Assembly (NCBI GenBank): GCA_963801065.1
Contig: CAWDDG010000004.1
Span: 310,001-374,000 of the forward strand
Length of the DNA stretch: 64,000 bases
Origin: CAWDDG01 sp963801065
Lineage (GTDB): Bacteria; Actinomycetota; Actinomycetes; Jiangellales; Jiangellaceae
Reading direction: 5' to 3'
A program made the translations under genes and the position numbers. Numbering within the stretch: position 1 is the stretch's first letter; each line of letters opens with the position of its first letter. The notes beneath the pieces were generated by a model that worked only from the letters and a program-made list of their open reading frames with translations, was not told the DNA's origin and made no database searches. Of this stretch, positions 61,272 to 64,000 are shown piece after piece.

Positions 61272-61658
61272 TGACCTCTCCAGTCAGTCGGAAGTGTCGG
61301 GACCCGATGAGGCCGCCGATGCAGTAAATGGCATCGCAAAGGCGTCGCCGCCCTACGTTGACGACTCGCTAGCGTCCGCGGATTCCGTCTTGACGGCTTC
61401 TTGACGCGGACGGTACGTGAATGTCGGACGTGCCGGCACCGACCAGCGCCACGGCACGGCTGTCCGGTCGGGCGGGGACCGGGGCGGGGTTGTTGTTGAA
61501 CGCCAATGCAGCGGAGAGCGTGCTCCCTGATCGATGAGACCCGACGATCTCGCGGCTCCCAGTCTGCAGGTGTGGACCCTAGGGTGGGTGGATCGGGGCA
61601 CGAAGCCCCAACCGGCAAGGCGACGTCCCGGCCTTGCTCTCCACCATAAGGACGACCC
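61272..61658. other. divergent regulatory region between kdp and phosphoketolase
   Basis: A 387-bp non-coding gap. It holds a direct repeat (61388-61406) that may bind KdpE and a 10-bp palindrome ACCCTAGGGT (61576-61585). A small hairpin GGGGC-acgaa-GCCCC (61595-61609) could lie in the leader of the phosphoketolase mRNA. No gene is seen; the long open frames across it on the minus strand are shadows of the phosphoketolase gene. Confidence 0.6.
61388..61406. promoter_or_regulatory. 11-bp-spaced direct repeat, candidate KdpE site
   Basis: TCTTGACG occurs at 61388-61395 and again at 61399-61406, an exact 8-base direct repeat spaced by one helical turn (11 bp). OmpR-family response regulators such as KdpE bind such tandem repeats. 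It lies 117 bp upstream of the first kdp gene. Seen directly; function inferred. Confidence 0.45.
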
Positions 61659-64000
61659 ATGGCTGACCCTGCGTCCACTTCGACAACCGCACCCGGCCGC
61701 CCGCTGTCGGCCGAGGATCTGGCTCGCGTCGACGGGTGGTGGCGGGCGGCGAACTACCTGTCCGTCGGGCAGATCTACCTGCTCGACAACCCGTTGCTCC
61801 GCGAGCCACTCGACCCGACGCACATCAAGCCGCGACTGCTCGGCCACTGGGGCACGACCCCAGGACTGAACTTCGTCTACGCCCACCTCAACCGGGCGAT
61901 CCTCCAACGGGAAATGAGCGCGGTCTACGTCTGCGGACCCGGTCACGGCGGGCCCGGCATGGTCGCGAACGCGTGGCTCGAAGGCACGTACAGCGAGCTC
62001 TTCTCCAACATCGGCGACGACGCCGACGGCATGCGGCAGCTGTTCCGCCAGTTCTCGTTCCCCGGTGGCGTGCCGAGCCATGCCGCTCCGGAGACGCCCG
62101 GCTCGATCCACGAGGGTGGCGAACTCGGGTACGCGCTCTCGCACGCGTACGGCGTTGCGTTCGACAACCCCGATCTGCTGGTGGCCTGCGTCATCGGCGA
62201 CGGCGAGGCCGAGACCGGGCCGCTGGCCACCGGCTGGCACGGCAACAAGTTCCTCGACCCGGTGAACGACGGCGTGGTCCTGCCGATCCTCCAGCTGAAC
62301 GGCTACAAGATCGCGAATCCCACGATCCTCGCGCGGATCGGCGAGGACGAGCTGCTCGACCTGATGCGCGGCTACGGCCACCGTCCGTACGTCGTCACCG
62401 GCGGGTTCGACGGCGAGGATGTGGCCGACGTCCACCACCGAATGGCCGCCGTGCTCGACGATGTCCTCGACGAGATCGCCGTCATCCGGCGCAGTGCGGC
62501 CGAGGGGGCGCTGAACGGCACGCCGCGCTGGCCGATGATCGTACTTCGTACGCCCAAGGGCTGGACCGGGCCTCGCGAGGTCGACGGCATCCCCGTCGAA
62601 GGCACCCATCGCGCGCATCAGGTGCCGCTGGCCGGCGTGCGCGAGAATCGCGAGCACCTCGACCTGCTCGACCAGTGGCTCCGCTCGTACCGTCCGAACG
62701 AGCTCTTCGGTGCCGACGGTCGCCTCGACGCCGGCGTCGCGGCACACGCGCCGGAAGGTAGCCGGCGGATGAGCGCGAACCCGCACGCCAACGGCGGCCT
62801 TCTCCTCCGCGACCTCCAGCTCCCCGACTTCCGCGACTTCGCAGTCGACGTCCCCGCGCCCGGAGAGGCGACCGCCGAAGCCACCCGGGTGCTCGGCACG
62901 TGGCTGGCGCAGGTCGTCGTCGCCAATCCCGACAACTTCCGGCTGTTCGGCCCCGACGAGACCGAGTCGAACCGGCTCGACGCTGTCTACGACGTCACCG
63001 ACAAGGTCTGGCAGGCCGAGATCGTCGACACCGACGAGCACCTGGCCCGCTCCGGCCGCGTCATGGAGGTGCTCTCCGAACACCAGTGCCAGGGCTGGCT
63101 GGAGGGCTACCTGCTCAGCGGGCGACACGGGCTGTTCAGCTGCTACGAGGCGTTCATCCACATCATCGACTCGATGTTCAACCAGCACGCCAAGTGGATC
63201 GACGCGACCGGCCACATTCCGTGGCGGCGTCCTATCGCGTCGCTCAACTACCTGCTGACGTCGCACGTGTGGCGGCAGGACCACAACGGCTTCTCGCACC
63301 AGGACCCGGGCTTCATCGACCACGTCGTGAACAAGAAGGCGCATGTCATCCGGGTCTACCTGCCGCCGGACACCAACACACTGCTCTCCACGGCCGACCA
63401 CTGCCTGCGGTCCCGAAACTTCGTCAACGTGATCGTCGCCGGCAAGCAGCCGTCGCCGCAATGGCTCTCGATGGACGAGGCCGTGGCCCACTGCACTCGA
63501 GGTATAGGGATCTGGCCGTGGGCCAGCGCGGACGGCGGCGACGGCGAACCCGACGTGGTTTTGGCCTGCGCGGGCGACGTGCCAACTCTCGAGACGCTTG
63601 CGGCTGCCGACCTCCTGCGTCAGCACGCGCCTGAGCTGCGAGTGCGAGTCGTCAACGTCGTCGACCTGATGCGGCTGCAAGACGAGCGCGAGCATCCGCA
63701 CGGCCTGCCCGACCGCGACTTCGACACTCTGTTCACGAAGGACAAGCCGGTGGTGTTCGCGTACCACGGCTACCCGTCGCTGATCCACCAGCTGACGTAC
63801 AGGCGGACCAACCACAGCAACATCCACGTCCGCGGTTACAAGGAGATGGGCACCACCACGACGCCGTTCGACATGGTCATGCTCAACGACCTCGACCGCT
63901 TCCACCTCGTCATGGACGTCATCGACCGCGTGCCGTCGCTGGGTTCGCGAGCCGCCGGCGTCCGTCAGCTCATGGTCGACGCGCGGCTCGCGGCCCGTCG
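61659..64000 (+). CDS. xfpA: phosphoketolase (partial, runs off the window)
   Basis: Starts ATG 61659 with AAGGAC upstream and is open to the end of the window: about 780 codons, with roughly 20-30 residues missing. The start SAEDLARVDGWWRAANYLSV and YVCGPGHGGPGMVANAWLEG, then GGELGYALSHAYGVAFDNPD and CVIGDGEAETGPLATGWHGN (thiamine diphosphate site), fit xylulose-5-phosphate/fructose-6-phosphate phosphoketolase; SHQDPGFIDHVVNKK lies in the C-terminal half. It splits sugar phosphates to acetyl phosphate and a shorter sugar phosphate. Divergent from kdp. The partner acetate kinase may lie beyond the window. Confidence 0.95.
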   Translation, partial: MADPASTSTTAPGRPLSAEDLARVDGWWRAANYLSVGQIYLLDNPLLREPLDPTHIKPRLLGHWGTTPGLNFVYAHLNRAILQREMSAVYVCGPGHGGPGMVANAWLEGTYSELFSNIGDDADGMRQLFRQFSFPGGVPSHAAPETPGSIHEGGELGYALSHAYGVAFDNPDLLVACVIGDGEAETGPLATGWHGNKFLDPVNDGVVLPILQLNGYKIANPTILARIGEDELLDLMRGYGHRPYVVTGGFDGEDVADVHHRMAAVLDDVLDEIAVIRRSAAEGALNGTPRWPMIVLRTPKGWTGPREVDGIPVEGTHRAHQVPLAGVRENREHLDLLDQWLRSYRPNELFGADGRLDAGVAAHAPEGSRRMSANPHANGGLLLRDLQLPDFRDFAVDVPAPGEATAEATRVLGTWLAQVVVANPDNFRLFGPDETESNRLDAVYDVTDKVWQAEIVDTDEHLARSGRVMEVLSEHQCQGWLEGYLLSGRHGLFSCYEAFIHIIDSMFNQHAKWIDATGHIPWRRPIASLNYLLTSHVWRQDHNGFSHQDPGFIDHVVNKKAHVIRVYLPPDTNTLLSTADHCLRSRNFVNVIVAGKQPSPQWLSMDEAVAHCTRGIGIWPWASADGGDGEPDVVLACAGDVPTLETLAAADLLRQHAPELRVRVVNVVDLMRLQDEREHPHGLPDRDFDTLFTKDKPVVFAYHGYPSLIHQLTYRRTNHSNIHVRGYKEMGTTTTPFDMVMLNDLDRFHLVMDVIDRVPSLGSRAAGVRQLMVDARLAAR

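Noticed and set aside
61595..61609. Hairpin GGGGC-acgaa-GCCCC before phosphoketolase
   Set aside because: Short and with no U-run; could be part of the leader but is not strong enough to call a terminator or riboswitch.
61353..63905. 850-codon frame on the minus strand
   Set aside because: It is the antisense shadow of the phosphoketolase gene, which has clear motifs on the plus strand.

Overview
The window is a 64 kb piece of a GC-rich actinobacterial chromosome. This is inferred from the strong G/C bias at third codon positions, frequent GTG starts, and the gene content: a mycothiol-dependent (MDMPI-type) enzyme, a SCO-type DUF574 methyltransferase, a DUF3500 protein, a CUT1 sugar transporter without its own ATPase, and a KdpFABC operon with KdpDE. 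A Propionibacteriales-like or related soil actinomycete is plausible, but there is no rRNA or tRNA here to fix the genus. I saw no rRNA, tRNA, CRISPR array, prophage or intact insertion sequence.

Layout. (1) 0-6.5 kb: a membrane protein/lipase fusion, a secreted GH3 glycosidase, a small-molecule kinase and a DUF574 methyltransferase. (2) 6.5-8.4 kb: a decayed patch with a possible IS21 transposase remnant, a twice-frameshifted Gfo/Idh oxidoreductase and the 3' stub of a DhnA-type aldolase, abutting a SulP anion transporter. (3) 10.6-20.6 kb: GH1 beta-glucosidase, HAD hydrolase, an acyl-CoA dehydrogenase behind a twin operator, DUF3500 protein, DEAD-box helicase, S9 peptidase and MDMPI enzyme. 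(4) 20.7-25.2 kb: sugar ABC operon (binding protein, two permeases, LacI regulator). (5) 25.4-30.5 kb: part of a phenylacetate degradation set (paaN divergent from paaH-paaI-thiolase). (6) 30.5-34.8 kb: a VapBC-like toxin-antitoxin pair and a branched-chain 2-oxoacid dehydrogenase operon (E1alpha-E1beta-E2), whose E1alpha gene carries a one-base frameshift near its end. (7) 35-40.9 kb: two EamA exporters, an XRE-TPR regulator divergent from a tiny secreted-peptide gene, a HisC-like aminotransferase and a 4-TM holin-like protein. (8) 41-53.3 kb: LMW phosphatase plus fructosamine-kinase pair (a candidate deglycation module), two ABC transporters, a GMC oxidase with a cysteine cluster, MarR regulator, pirin and BrkB-like protein. 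(9) 53.4-64 kb: a tightly overlapping kdp operon (small ORF-F-A-B-C-D-E) divergent from a phosphoketolase gene that runs off the end of the window.

How the genes work together. Sugar uptake (CUT1 operon), GH1 and GH3 glycosidases and phosphoketolase point to oligosaccharide use. GGCAAACG-type LacI-like boxes upstream of both GH1 and the binding-protein gene suggest shared control. The paa genes, the acyl-CoA dehydrogenase and the 2-oxoacid dehydrogenase feed acyl-CoA metabolism. The kdp operon handles potassium starvation and has a helical-turn-spaced direct repeat upstream, a candidate KdpE site.

The most novel-looking item is the XRE-TPR regulator (36353-37747) divergent from an unannotated 46-residue secreted peptide gene ending in Gly-Cys-Cys (37807-37947) with its own terminator. 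That arrangement resembles peptide-sensing RRNPP systems of Firmicutes. At least four single-base frameshifts in otherwise well conserved reading frames, all consistent with one extra base, need a check against reads.
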